Shown here: positions 51,693-60,797 of the stretch, in pieces
Numbering within the stretch: position 1 is the stretch's first letter
Layout of the letters: each line of letters begins with the position of its first letter
DNA from: Lacinutrix sp. 5H-3-7-4
GTDB taxonomy: Bacteria > Bacteroidota > Bacteroidia > Flavobacteriales > Flavobacteriaceae
Direction: 5' to 3'
DNA: 64,000 nt
Assembly: GCF_000211855.2 (NCBI RefSeq)
Contig: NC_015638.1
Location: 1,426,001-1,490,000 of the forward strand
The notes under the pieces: model-generated
Seen by the model: the letters and a program-made list of their open reading frames with translations, nothing else
Database searches by the model: none
Told to the model about the DNA's origin: nothing
Made by a program: the position numbers and the translations under genes

Positions 51693-52826
51693 ATGAAAAT
51701 CACAAAACAAGATATATTAAAAGTACTGGAAACCATTACAGTACCTGGCGAAGGACAAAACATGGTAGAAAGTGGAGCTGTAAAAAATGTAGTTACTTTT
51801 GCAGATGAAGTTATTGTAGATATTACAATTACAAATCCAGCTTTACAAGCACGTAAAAAAACCGAAGTAGAAATACTAAAAGCTATTCATGAAAAAGTAT
51901 ATGAAAAAGCACAAGTAAAAGTAAACTTAAAAGTAGAAGCGCCAGTAAAGCCTGCAGCAAACGAGATTAAAGGCAAAAGTATACCTGGAATAAAAAATAT
52001 AGTTGCAGTAGCATCAGGAAAAGGTGGTGTTGGTAAATCTACAGTTACAGCAAATTTAGCAGTAACATTAGCAAAAATGGGCTTTAAAGTAGGTGTTTTA
52101 GATGCCGATATTTATGGGCCATCAATGCCAATAATGCTAGATGTAGAAATGGAAAGACCACTATCTGTAACCGTAGATGGAAAATCTAAAATGAAGCCCG
52201 TAGAAAATTACGGCGTAAAAATACTATCAATAGGCTTTTTTACAAAGCCAGATCAAGCAGTAGTATGGCGTGGACCAATGGCAGCAAAAGCCTTAAATCA
52301 AATGATTTTTGACGCTGCTTGGGGAGAACTTGATTTCTTATTATTAGACCTGCCGCCAGGAACAGGAGACATACATTTAAGTATCATGCAATCCTTACCA
52401 ATAACAGGCGCAGTAGTAGTAAGTACACCGCAAAACGTAGCATTAGCAGACGCTAAAAAAGGAGTAGCAATGTTCCAGCAAGACAGTATAAATGTACCCG
52501 TTTTAGGTATTATAGAAAACATGGCATACTTTACACCAGAAGAGTTGCCAGATAATAAATACTATATCTTTGGAAAAGAAGGCGCAAAAAATTTAGCTCA
52601 AGATTTAAGTGTACCACTTTTAGGCGAAATTCCTTTAGTACAAAGTATTCGTGAAGCAGGAGATGTTGGTAGGCCAGCAGCATTGCAAACAGCAACACCA
52701 CTAGAAAAAGCATTCGAGAAATTAACGCAAAACGTAGTACAAGAAGTCGTTAATAGAAACGAGAATTTGCCAGAAACCGAAGCAATAAAAATTACAACAA
52801 TGGCTGGATGTTCGGCCGTTAAATAA
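51693..52826 (+). CDS. Mrp/NBP35-type Fe-S cluster carrier ATPase
   Basis: 377 residues. N-terminal MIP18/DUF59 domain (residues 1-85), then a deviant Walker A in ASGKGGVGKSTVTANLA, Walker B LLLDLPPGTGD, and the C-terminal NVALADAKKGVAMF. The cluster-binding CxxC seen in many Mrp proteins is not apparent in NMAYFTPEELPDNKYYIF, where Bacteroidota members often diverge. A single Cys lies near the C-terminus (AGCSAVK). Carries or transfers Fe-S clusters. Followed six bases later by the NifU-type gene. Confidence 0.94.
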   Translation: MKITKQDILKVLETITVPGEGQNMVESGAVKNVVTFADEVIVDITITNPALQARKKTEVEILKAIHEKVYEKAQVKVNLKVEAPVKPAANEIKGKSIPGIKNIVAVASGKGGVGKSTVTANLAVTLAKMGFKVGVLDADIYGPSMPIMLDVEMERPLSVTVDGKSKMKPVENYGVKILSIGFFTKPDQAVVWRGPMAAKALNQMIFDAAWGELDFLLLDLPPGTGDIHLSIMQSLPITGAVVVSTPQNVALADAKKGVAMFQQDSINVPVLGIIENMAYFTPEELPDNKYYIFGKEGAKNLAQDLSVPLLGEIPLVQSIREAGDVGRPAALQTATPLEKAFEKLTQNVVQEVVNRNENLPETEAIKITTMAGCSAVK

Positions 52827-52832
52827 TAGCAA

Positions 52833-53075
52833 ATGACAACAGAAGAACTAAGACTAAATGTAGAAAAAGCACTAGAAGAAATTCGTCCTTTTTTACAAAG
52901 TGATGGTGGTGATATAACGTTACTATCAATAGAAGATGATAAGCTGGTTAAAGTCCAGTTACAAGGCGCTTGTGTTGGCTGTAGTGTAAACCAGATGACG
53001 CTAAAATCTGGAGTCGAAATGACAATAAAAAAGTATGCTCCACAAATAGAAAAAGTAATAAATATAGAGAGTTAA
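52833..53075 (+). CDS. NifU C-terminal domain Fe-S scaffold (Nfu)
   Basis: 80 residues. RPFLQSDGGDITLLSIE and VQLQGACVGCSVNQMTLKSGVEMTI with the CxxC that holds a [4Fe-4S] cluster between two subunits. Cluster carrier in the cytosol, coupled to mrp. Confidence 0.96.
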   Translation: MTTEELRLNVEKALEEIRPFLQSDGGDITLLSIEDDKLVKVQLQGACVGCSVNQMTLKSGVEMTIKKYAPQIEKVINIES

Positions 53076-53077
53076 TT

Positions 53078-53164
53078 TTGGGCGTGACCTAAAGGTCAGG
53101 CTTGCGGCAGTCGCTATTAAAAATGAGCTCCAACAAAGCCTTAATCCTTCACGCACATACCCAA
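53078..53164. repeat. REP-like dispersed palindromic element
   Basis: Begins GGGCGTGACC and ends ATCCTTCACGCAC. GCGTGA (53082-53087) is complementary to TCACGC near 53149-53154, and TGACC-TAAA-GGTCA (about 53085-53098) forms an inner hairpin. It is visibly more GC-rich than the flanks. The frame GGGCGTGACC...GGTC.GGC...TCACGC is one I recall between genes of many flavobacteria. Confidence 0.55.
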
Positions 53165-53270
53165 GAGTATTTACATAAATCATATAACAGTAAGGCTTTT
53201 ATAACCTTGCCAGTTTTATAATAAAAAAAGAATAGTAGAAATGTAAAATTCCTACTATCGCAAGAATAAA

Positions 53271-54332
53271 ATGATTAAAACAGATATCCTAATAATTGGA
53301 GCAGGTCCAACAGGACTATTTGCCGTTTTCGAAGCAGGTTTATTAAAACTAAAATGCCATTTAATAGATGCATTACCACAACCTGGTGGGCAATGTTCAG
53401 AAATATACCCAAAAAAACCTATTTACGATATACCAGCCTATCCCGAAATTCTTGCGGGCGATTTAACGCACAAATTAATGGAGCAATGTAAGCAATTCGA
53501 GCCAGGTTTTACCTTAGGAGAACGTGCAGACACCATAGAAAAACAAGAAGATGGAAGTTTTATAGTAACAACAAATAAAGGCACAAAACACCAAGCACCA
53601 GTTGTTGCAATTGCAGGAGGTTTAGGAAGTTTTGAGCCTAGAAAACCATTAATTCATAACATTGCAAGTTTTGAAGATAAAGGCGTAGAATATATTATTA
53701 AAGACCCAGAAGTCTATAGAGATAAAAAGGTAGTAATTGCTGGTGGAGGAGACTCTGCTTTAGACTGGAGTATATTTTTAAGCGATGTCGCAAAAGAAGT
53801 AACTTTAATTCACAGACGTAACGAATTTCGTGGTCATTTAGATTCTGTAGAAAAAGTTCAGGAACTTAAAAACGCAGGTAAAATAAACCTAGTAACTCCA
53901 GCCGAGGTTGTAGGTATACTTGGAGCTAAAGAAGTTTCAGGAGTTGTTGTAAAACAAGCCGAACATATAGAAAAAGAATTCGAAATAGAATGCGATCATT
54001 TTATACCACTATTTGGTTTATCTCCCAAATTAGGTCCAATAGCTAATTGGGGATTAGAAATAGAGAAAAACGCAATTAAGGTAGATAACAGTTTAGATTA
54101 TCAAACCAATATTCCTGGTGTGTTTGCTATAGGAGATGTAAATACATATCCAGGTAAACTAAAGTTAATACTTTGTGGTTTTCATGAAGCAACACTAATG
54201 TGCCAGTCTGCATACAAAATTATAAACCCAGGAAAACGCTATGTTATGAAGTATACAACAGTAGCAGGAGTAGATGGTTTTGATGGTACACGAAAAGAAG
54301 CACCAAAGGCTGTTGTAAAAAAAATAGAATAA
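53271..54332 (+). CDS. Ferredoxin--NADP+ reductase, thioredoxin-reductase-like type
   Basis: 353 residues. FAD-binding ILIIGAGPTGLFAVFEAG, NADPH-binding VIAGGGDSALDWSIFL with HRRNEFRGH, and FAIGDVNTYPGKLKLI. There is no CxxC redox pair, which separates it from thioredoxin reductase and fits the YumC-type ferredoxin reductase. Directly followed by a ferredoxin gene, its likely partner. Confidence 0.93.
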   Translation: MIKTDILIIGAGPTGLFAVFEAGLLKLKCHLIDALPQPGGQCSEIYPKKPIYDIPAYPEILAGDLTHKLMEQCKQFEPGFTLGERADTIEKQEDGSFIVTTNKGTKHQAPVVAIAGGLGSFEPRKPLIHNIASFEDKGVEYIIKDPEVYRDKKVVIAGGGDSALDWSIFLSDVAKEVTLIHRRNEFRGHLDSVEKVQELKNAGKINLVTPAEVVGILGAKEVSGVVVKQAEHIEKEFEIECDHFIPLFGLSPKLGPIANWGLEIEKNAIKVDNSLDYQTNIPGVFAIGDVNTYPGKLKLILCGFHEATLMCQSAYKIINPGKRYVMKYTTVAGVDGFDGTRKEAPKAVVKKIE

Positions 54333-54365
54333 TACTATATTAATTAGTAGATAATATATAAAGCA

Positions 54366-54698
54366 TTGGAACAGGATATAAACATAAAAATTACAGACCG
54401 AGAAGGAAAAACTCATAAGGTTCAAGCACCAACAGATATGGCTATGAATTTAATGGAAGTAGTACGTTCTTTCGAGCTTGCCGAAGAAGGTACAATTGGT
54501 GTTTGTGGAGGTATGGCTATGTGTGCATCATGCCAATGCTATGTGTTAAGTGATACCCAATTGCCTGAAATGCAAGATGACGAAGAAGCAATGTTATCTG
54601 AGGCATTTTATGTTAAAGATAATTCTAGACTAGGCTGTCAAATTCATATTACTCCAGAATTAGAAGGATTAGAAGTAGAATTAGCTCCAGAAAGTTAA
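54366..54698 (+). CDS. [2Fe-2S] ferredoxin (adrenodoxin-like)
   Basis: 110 residues starting at TTG 33 bases after the reductase. Cluster ligands in VCGGMAMCASCQCYV, with a further Cys in LGCQIHITPEL, give the C-x5-C-x2-C...C pattern of ISC-type ferredoxins. Electron carrier for Fe-S assembly or oxygenases, reduced by the upstream reductase. Confidence 0.93.
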   Translation: MEQDINIKITDREGKTHKVQAPTDMAMNLMEVVRSFELAEEGTIGVCGGMAMCASCQCYVLSDTQLPEMQDDEEAMLSEAFYVKDNSRLGCQIHITPELEGLEVELAPES

Positions 54699-54759
54699 AA
54701 ATAAAAAACCAAAACACTTTTTTGTACGTAAATACCTATTGTAAGAGATTTAGTTATTT

Positions 54760-55101
54760 ATGGCGGTTTATGAAATCTATATACCTAAACGTGGAGAGTT
54801 TAGAGTATTACTAAAAATTAATAGTGAAATTACATTTGTAAGTCAGGCATATGCTTCTAAAGTAGAAAGTTTGGAGGCAATAAGACAACTTAGAAATTAT
54901 AGTGATGATGTTGCTGCTTACAAGAAGAAAAAACTAAAATGTGGTAGTTGGTGTTTTGAGGTTTTAAAACCATTTAATAAAGCTTTTTTAGGTAGAAGTT
55001 CTACTTACATAGATGAAGCTAGTGTTTCTAAAAAAATTATAGAAATGAAAACTTTAGCACCTAAAGCAAAATTAAAAAGCGAAGCATTAGTTCTTAGTTA
55101 G
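54760..55101 (+). CDS. DUF1508-like small protein
   Basis: 113 residues. The N-terminal 45 residues (MAVYEIYIPKRGEFRVLLKINSEITFVSQAYASKVESLEAIRQL) follow the YegP/DUF1508 pattern of a short strand pair ending in a helix. The C-terminal half is basic (KKKKLKCGSWCFEVLKP, SKKIIEMKTLAPKAKLKSE) and has no clear family. Cytosolic. 3' end overlaps the convergent phosphatase by 8 bases. Confidence 0.65.
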   Translation: MAVYEIYIPKRGEFRVLLKINSEITFVSQAYASKVESLEAIRQLRNYSDDVAAYKKKKLKCGSWCFEVLKPFNKAFLGRSSTYIDEASVSKKIIEMKTLAPKAKLKSEALVLS

Positions 55102-55993
55102 TTTTATATTTCTCTAGAGCAATAGGTCCTTCTAGCAATACTCTCACAATTTGTAACGTTCCATTATCTGTAGTAGAAATTTGCCATTTAATTAAAGAAA
55201 TAGCTCCATTTTCAATTTCTAAACCAGTAATACTTCTTGGATGTACACAACTACCATCATTAAAAAAAGCAATATCACCAGGTTCTGGAAAACGTGGCCT
55301 GTGCGTATGGCCAACAACAGTAATTAAATTATTGTTTTCTATAATCCATTTTTTAGTACGGCGTTCTACTTTAATAAGTTCCTTGTAGTTTTTAGCAGGA
55401 CTTGTTGGATCTGCAATACCCATAACGTTTAAAGGTTTCCAAAGCACTCTAACCATAAAACGGCTCCATTTCCAAAACAGAAAATTCCACCAATCGGCTT
55501 GATGACCATGCGTTAAAAAGAGTTCTTGTCCTGTTTGGCAATGCTTTAAAACAATAGCTTCTTCATATTTAATGTCGCCAAATAACTCAACATCTTGTCC
55601 TATTACCTTATCAAAATATGTAGCTAAATTTTTCTTTACATAATCAGGATTTCTATAAACCATATCGTGGTTTCCCCAAATCATATGTAAACGATTACGT
55701 TTATGAAATTCTTTTAGTAAAAGAAAAACGTTTTTATGCGCATGTAATATAGAATCGAAAGATAGGTTTTCCCAAAGTTCATCGCCATCGCCTAGCTCAC
55801 AATAGGTAAAACCTTCAGCGTAATAATGCTTTAAGGCATGAAAGTAAATGTTTCTGTTGTTTGCAAAATCGTCTGCAAAACTATTATCACCACGGTGGCA
55901 ATCGCTAAATAGTACTATTTTACTATCGTTGTCAAAATCAACAATTTTAGCTTTTTTATAAGCACGATCTAATCTCTTTTTAGCTGAGAACAT
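55094..55993 (-). CDS. Calcineurin-like metallophosphoesterase
   Basis: 299 residues. Five metallophosphoesterase motifs in order: LFSDCHRGDN, YCELGDGDELW, MIWGNHDMVYR, FLTHGHQADWW, VVGHTHRPRF. Overall similar to LpxH-type or ser/thr phosphatase-like proteins, but larger and with a Trp-rich membrane-facing stretch (WWNFLFWKWSRFMVRVLW). Substrate unassigned; a lipid-linked phosphate is plausible. Confidence 0.88.
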   Translation of the reverse strand: MFSAKKRLDRAYKKAKIVDFDNDSKIVLFSDCHRGDNSFADDFANNRNIYFHALKHYYAEGFTYCELGDGDELWENLSFDSILHAHKNVFLLLKEFHKRNRLHMIWGNHDMVYRNPDYVKKNLATYFDKVIGQDVELFGDIKYEEAIVLKHCQTGQELFLTHGHQADWWNFLFWKWSRFMVRVLWKPLNVMGIADPTSPAKNYKELIKVERRTKKWIIENNNLITVVGHTHRPRFPEPGDIAFFNDGSCVHPRSITGLEIENGAISLIKWQISTTDNGTLQIVRVLLEGPIALEKYKTN

Positions 55994-56041
55994 AAAATAG
56001 ACATTTAAACGAAATTAAATAAAATTCTTTACTTACACTAT

Positions 56042-56824
56042 TTAAGCCTCAATGTTTGTTGAAGCTATTTCAGCTTCAATACTATTCCATAAATTAATTC
56101 GTACAGTTAAAGCTTCTTTAGAAATAGCAATAACTTCTTCCCATTTTTTAGAGTCTTCACCACACAGTTCTTCTATCATTTTCATAGCCATTGGTCCGTG
56201 TTCATCTTCATCTAATTCAATGTGTCTTTTAAAATAATAGATAAGTTCTTCTAAATTTGTTTCAGGAAAATTAAGTTGCAATTTGCCTAAAATTTCGGTA
56301 AACATATTTGGTATTAATTCTTCTCTCCCAAAGGTGAAAGCTGCTGCGATTTCATGAGCTTCTTTTTGGTTAATAGTTTTAAAAGTAAAACTTAAAAAGG
56401 CTTTTAATGCAGGATTTAAATTACTGTTTTTAATTGCGATATTTACGTTTTTAGATTCAATTACATCTAATAAAAAGGTGTCTATTTCTGTTGTAGCCGT
56501 GTTGCTTTCTTGCATGGCATCTAAGTACATTTCAAAATGACTTTTACGTTCGCCTTTTAAAGTAATATCGGTTTCTTCGGCTAAAACAATTTCATTTATT
56601 AAATAACGAGTTTCTGGATTACCAGTTGGCATCCACGGCGTCGTAGTACATGTTAATTTTTGCTGTAAAGCTTTTAATAATGACATAAAATCCCAAACTG
56701 CAAAAACATGAGATTTTAAAAAAAACGATAAATCTTCAGTCGTTTCAATTTTTTTATACAAACTATGGTTAATTAGCTGTTGTCTTAGTGTAGAGAGTTC
56801 TTTATTTACTTGATCTATGTTCAT
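56042..56824 (-). CDS. DUF3050 heme-oxygenase-like-fold protein
   Basis: 260 residues, all helical. HVFAVWDFMSLLKALQ, PWMPTGNPETRYLINEIVLAEETD and FKRHIELDEDEHGPMAMKMI carry the His/Glu pattern of a possible di-metal centre in the heme-oxygenase-like superfamily. DUF3050 has no settled function. Cytosolic. Preceded by the acyl-CoA dehydrogenase terminator. Confidence 0.88.
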   Translation of the reverse strand: MNIDQVNKELSTLRQQLINHSLYKKIETTEDLSFFLKSHVFAVWDFMSLLKALQQKLTCTTTPWMPTGNPETRYLINEIVLAEETDITLKGERKSHFEMYLDAMQESNTATTEIDTFLLDVIESKNVNIAIKNSNLNPALKAFLSFTFKTINQKEAHEIAAAFTFGREELIPNMFTEILGKLQLNFPETNLEELIYYFKRHIELDEDEHGPMAMKMIEELCGEDSKKWEEVIAISKEALTVRINLWNSIEAEIASTNIEA

Positions 56825-56840
56825 TAATTTCTTTTTTACA

Positions 56841-56876
56841 AAAATAAAAAATGCGCTTCTATATAGAAACGCACTT
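56841..56876 (-). terminator. Terminator of the acyl-CoA dehydrogenase gene
   Basis: Minus-strand stem formed by TGCG-C-TTCTATATAGAA-A-CGCA (56852-56873) with one internal mismatch pair, followed by a T-rich run. Confidence 0.7.
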
Positions 56877-56947
56877 TAATACTTTTTGGTTTTTTAACTA
56901 TTACAAATATCTATTTCGTAAAAGTAAAATAATTAAATAACCTTATT

Positions 56948-58126
56948 TTATTTGAAGGCATTAAGGCCTGTAACATCTAAGCCTGTGATTAGTAAATGAA
57001 TATCGTGTGTGCCTTCGTAAGTAATAACACTTTCAAGATTCATAGAATGACGCATGATTGAGTACTCGCCGCTAATTCCCATACCACCAAGCATTTGCCT
57101 AGCTTCTCTAGCAATATTTATAGCCATCTCTACATTATTACGTTTGGCCATAGAAATTTGAGCAGATGTTGCAGTACCATTTTCACGCATAACGCCAAGA
57201 CGCCATGCTAATAATTGTGCTTTGGTGATTTCGGTAATCATCTCGGCTAATTTTTTTTGTTGTAATTGAAACTGGCCAATAGGTTTACCAAACTGCATGC
57301 GTTCTTTGCTATAGCGTAAAGCAGTATCATAACAATCCATTGCAGCACCTATTGCTCCCCAAGCAATACCAAAACGAGCAGAATCTAAGCAGCCTAATGG
57401 CGCGCCTAAACCAGATTTGTTTGGCAATAAGTTTTCTTTAGGGACTTTTACATTATCAAAAATAAGTTCACCAGTAGCACTTGCTCTTAGTGACCATTTG
57501 TTATGTGTTTCTGGCGTTGTAAAACCTTCCATACCACGTTCTACAATAAGACCGTGAATTCTACCTTCTTCATTTTTAGCCCAAACAACGGCTACATTAC
57601 AAAACGGTGCATTACTAATCCACATTTTTGCACCATTTAAAAGATAATGATCTCCCATATCTTTAAAATTAGTAACCATTCCTCCAGGATTACTTCCATG
57701 ATCTGGTTCTGTTAAACCAAAACTACCAATCCATTCGCCACTAGCTAATTTTGGTAAGTACTTATTGCGTTGCTCCTCGTTACCATATTTCCAAATAGGA
57801 TACATTACTAGTGAGCTTTGTACAGAGGCTGTACTTCGTACACCAGAGTCTCCACGCTCAATTTCCTGCATAATTAAACCATAAGAAATCTGGTCTAAAC
57901 CAGCACCACCATATTCTTCTGGAATGTAAGGTCCAAAAGCACCAATTTCTGCCAATCCATTAATTATAGATTTTGGGAATTCTGCTTTTTGTGCAGCTTC
58001 TTCAATAATAGGAGAGACATCGCGTTTAACCCATTCTCTGGCAGCATCGCGAACTAGTTTATGTTCATCTGTTAAAAGTTCATCAAGATTGTAATAATCT
58101 GGAGCTTCAAATAAATCTGGTTTCAT
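56948..58126 (-). CDS. Acyl-CoA dehydrogenase, glutaryl-CoA dehydrogenase type
   Basis: 392 residues. YIPEEYGGAGLDQISYGLIMQEIERGDSGVRSTASVQSSLVMYPI and FGLTEPDHGSNPGGM match the GcdH branch. The catalytic Glu lies in TYEGTHDIH near the C-terminus, and the Arg-rich AARE segment is conserved. Oxidises glutaryl-CoA to crotonyl-CoA with FAD in lysine and tryptophan breakdown. Its promoter contains a perfect 12-base palindrome, suggesting repression. Confidence 0.93.
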   Translation of the reverse strand: MKPDLFEAPDYYNLDELLTDEHKLVRDAAREWVKRDVSPIIEEAAQKAEFPKSIINGLAEIGAFGPYIPEEYGGAGLDQISYGLIMQEIERGDSGVRSTASVQSSLVMYPIWKYGNEEQRNKYLPKLASGEWIGSFGLTEPDHGSNPGGMVTNFKDMGDHYLLNGAKMWISNAPFCNVAVVWAKNEEGRIHGLIVERGMEGFTTPETHNKWSLRASATGELIFDNVKVPKENLLPNKSGLGAPLGCLDSARFGIAWGAIGAAMDCYDTALRYSKERMQFGKPIGQFQLQQKKLAEMITEITKAQLLAWRLGVMRENGTATSAQISMAKRNNVEMAINIAREARQMLGGMGISGEYSIMRHSMNLESVITYEGTHDIHLLITGLDVTGLNAFK

Positions 58127-58151
58127 AAAATGAAATTTTAAATTTGGTTTA

Positions 58152-58182
58152 CAAAAATAACGAAAACGTTTTCATGTCACAA
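58152..58182 (-). promoter_or_regulatory. Acyl-CoA dehydrogenase promoter with embedded operator-like palindrome
   Basis: On the minus strand TTG (58182-58180), a 20-base spacer and TATTTTTG (58159-58152). The spacer contains GAAAACGTTTTC (58162-58173), an exact 12-base palindrome with a central CG as in LacI-type operators. Confidence 0.65.
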
Positions 58183-58227
58183 TTTAAAACTAATAAAGAA
58201 AGGTTTTTAAAATTAATTTAGAAATCT

Positions 58228-59259
58228 TTACTCGGATTTTTTAAATAAATAAGCATAAGGCTCCATGTTTTTGGTGTGGTCAAAAATAACTTTTAAAACT
58301 CCAATTATTGGTAAGGATATAATTGCACCTACAACTCCCCAAAGTGCTGAAAATAATATAATACCAAAAATTGTTATAAAAGGATTTAAGTTAATTTCGT
58401 CTCCTATTATCCAAGGTGTAAGCACATAGTTTTCTACAAGCTGGGTAGCAGACACAACACTAATTACAATTAATGCTGGTGTAGAACCTGCATATAAGTA
58501 GGATAAAATTACCGCTACACCACCTCCAATTACATTTCCAACATAAGGAATTATGGAAAACAATGCGGCAAATAAGGCTAAAAATAAAGCATAAGGTACA
58601 GAGCCAATAAGAAACCCAATATAATATATAACAAACAAAAACAGCATAATCTTACCTTTACCCACGAAATAGTTTCTAGTAATCTTTGCCGAATTTTTTA
58701 AAAGTGAATGTATGGCGGTTTGATTTGTAAATAGTTTTTTGAAAAAATTAATAAATTGGAGTTTTTGCATTAAAAAGAGAATAATGTAAACGAAAATAAT
58801 AAGTGATTGAGAAAGCAAACTCATTAATGAAGATAAAAATGAACTGGCTAAACTTTCCGCTTTTTGGACTAATTTCTTATTATTTTCTATGTAATCTTTG
58901 TAGTCCCAATTTAAACTGTTATTTGCCCATTGTGAAAAAGCATTTAATTTTTCTGTCGCTTTTTCTTTAATAACAGACCAATCTTGAGCCATATTATTAA
59001 TTTGAGAACTCAAAAGCCAAAAAAGCAGCGAGAATATCAAAACCATTAGTAAAACCGATAGTGTTATGGAAAGCCAAGAAGGTAACCCTAAATTTTTAAG
59101 TTTTTGTACCGGAATATCGAGCAATATGGCTATTATGGCAGCAACAAGCAAAGGCATGATGAGATTTTTACCAAAATATAATAAGGTAAAAACACTTCCT
59201 GTAAGTAAAAGGATTTTTGTTAAATTAAGTGCTGAAATGTCAATTTTTTCTGATGACAA
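58228..59259 (-). CDS. AI-2E family transporter (PerM-like)
   Basis: 343 residues, about eight helices in the AI-2E layout: two pairs at the N-terminus, a soluble mid-region (KATEKLNAFSQWANNSLNWDYK), and the C-terminal signature LFAALFSIIPYVGNVIGGGVAVILSYLYAG with TPWIIGDEINLNPFITIFGIIL. Inner-membrane exporter of uncertain substrate; the autoinducer name is historical. Confidence 0.93.
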   Translation of the reverse strand: MSSEKIDISALNLTKILLLTGSVFTLLYFGKNLIMPLLVAAIIAILLDIPVQKLKNLGLPSWLSITLSVLLMVLIFSLLFWLLSSQINNMAQDWSVIKEKATEKLNAFSQWANNSLNWDYKDYIENNKKLVQKAESLASSFLSSLMSLLSQSLIIFVYIILFLMQKLQFINFFKKLFTNQTAIHSLLKNSAKITRNYFVGKGKIMLFLFVIYYIGFLIGSVPYALFLALFAALFSIIPYVGNVIGGGVAVILSYLYAGSTPALIVISVVSATQLVENYVLTPWIIGDEINLNPFITIFGIILFSALWGVVGAIISLPIIGVLKVIFDHTKNMEPYAYLFKKSE

Positions 59260-59395
59260 GAGATTTGTTTTTAAAAATTAATCCTTATAAAAGTAAACAA
59301 AAAATGACATACTAAAGCTATTTTAAGATATAAGCTTAAAATGTAAATGGTACGAACAAAAAAATGCTTTTGGCAAGTAAAAAAATTAAAATGGG

Positions 59396-60109
59396 TTACA
59401 TTTTTAAATAAAAACTTTTGGTTAAGTTTTTATAATCTTCTGTATAATCGTGTCGAGCATTTTCTATAATAAGTTCATTAATTTCAATAGCGCTTTCGCG
59501 GAAAGACATCTCAATTAAAGAACGTTTAATTTCAGAATTTAGTGTACCTCGAACACGAGTAATTTTGTTAGGCATTAAGTTTACGGCTGAAGCTAAGTCA
59601 ATAAATTTATCTTCTTCCTTAAAAGGAATAACAGTACAAAAAGTACCGTCTTCCATTAATAATTTAGAAACACTATCTACCAAATGCTCAAAAGGCATAG
59701 CATCTTGAAAACGTGCTAAATCGCGTTGTGTGTTTTCTGTTTTATAATCTTCACTATAAAATGGAGGATTACAGATAATTAAATCGTATTTATCTTCAAT
59801 CTCCTCGGTAAATTCAGCTAAATCTGCATGATAGCAAAATAATCTATCGCTCCAAGGTGAGGCTTCAAAATTTTCAACACATTGTTCGTAGGCACTTTCA
59901 TCTATTTCTAATGCATCTATAACTTCTGCATGACTACGTTGTGCTAACATTAAAGATAAAACTCCTGTTCCGGCACCAATATCTAGTGTTGCAAGAGGTT
60001 GTTTGGTAAGGGTTGCCCAAGCACCAAGTAAAACACCATCGGTGCCAATTTTCATGGCGCATTGGTCTTGTTTTACTGTAAACTGTTTAAAATCAAAAGG
60101 TTTACTCAT
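59396..60109 (-). CDS. tRNA1(Val) adenine-37 N6-methyltransferase (TrmN6/YfiC)
   Basis: 237 residues. KPFDFKQFTVKQDQCAMKIGTDGVLLGAWA, the SAM motif LDIGAGTGVLSLMLAQ, and the N6-methylase motif IICNPPFYSEDY. Start shares a base with the rimM stop (TAATG overlap). tRNA modification enzyme. Confidence 0.94.
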   Translation of the reverse strand: MSKPFDFKQFTVKQDQCAMKIGTDGVLLGAWATLTKQPLATLDIGAGTGVLSLMLAQRSHAEVIDALEIDESAYEQCVENFEASPWSDRLFCYHADLAEFTEEIEDKYDLIICNPPFYSEDYKTENTQRDLARFQDAMPFEHLVDSVSKLLMEDGTFCTVIPFKEEDKFIDLASAVNLMPNKITRVRGTLNSEIKRSLIEMSFRESAIEINELIIENARHDYTEDYKNLTKSFYLKM

Positions 60110-60639
60110 TATTCTTCAAGGTACAAATCAATTAATCCTTCGGGAGTATTAACAAAAATGGTTTTGTTTTGTTTATCTACTTTAGAAATAAATTCATCAT
60201 TCATAGGTATTAGTATTTCAATACCATTTCTGTCTATTTCAAATAAAGATTGAGCAGTACTATCATTAACACCTTTAATGGTGCCTACAGTTCCAAAGTT
60301 TTTGTCTTCTACGGTAAAGCCAATAATTTCATGAAAGTAAAACTTGTCGTCGTCTAGTTCTGGTAATGTAGAAAGCGGCAAATAGCATTCACTTTTTATT
60401 AAAGCATCAGCATCTGCTTCTGTATCTACGTCTTCAAATTTTACACGAAGTAATTCGCTTTTATGCAATTGAGAACTTTCAGTAAAAAAAGGTATTAAAT
60501 TACCTCTAACATCTACAAATACGGCATCTAAGTTTTCGTATAAATCAGGTTCATCTGTATCCAGTTTTATTAATAACTCACCTTTAAAACTGTATTTTTT
60601 TACAATTTTACCAAGAAAAAAACATTCGTCTTTAGTCAT
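60109..60639 (-). CDS. rimM: Ribosome maturation factor RimM
   Basis: 176 residues. FFLGKIVKKYSFKGELLIKLDTDEP begins the N-terminal RimM barrel. The C-terminal PRC-barrel holds FYFHEIIGFTVEDKNFGTVGTIKGV and ILIPMNDEFISKVDKQNKTIFVNTPEGLIDLY. Assists 30S head assembly around S19. Follows rpsP after a terminator hairpin. Confidence 0.96.
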   Translation of the reverse strand: MTKDECFFLGKIVKKYSFKGELLIKLDTDEPDLYENLDAVFVDVRGNLIPFFTESSQLHKSELLRVKFEDVDTEADADALIKSECYLPLSTLPELDDDKFYFHEIIGFTVEDKNFGTVGTIKGVNDSTAQSLFEIDRNGIEILIPMNDEFISKVDKQNKTIFVNTPEGLIDLYLEE

Positions 60640-60744
60640 CGAAAAATTTTTGTTTCGTTTCCACTATTGCGGAAATATATTAATAATTACTTAGGTATTG
60701 TTTGTGTTTAACCTAATAATAAATTTTAGTTTTTTTGTAATAAA

Positions 60745-60777
60745 AAACTCCGATAAAAAAAAATTATCGGAGTTTAA
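60745..60777 (-). terminator. Terminator or attenuator between rpsP and rimM
   Basis: Perfect 12-base stem AAACTCCGATAA / TTATCGGAGTTT with an A7 loop; minus-strand T-run follows. It lies between two genes that are commonly cotranscribed, so read-through may set their ratio. Confidence 0.85.
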
Positions 60778-60797
60778 AAGTATAAAAAATTAATTTT

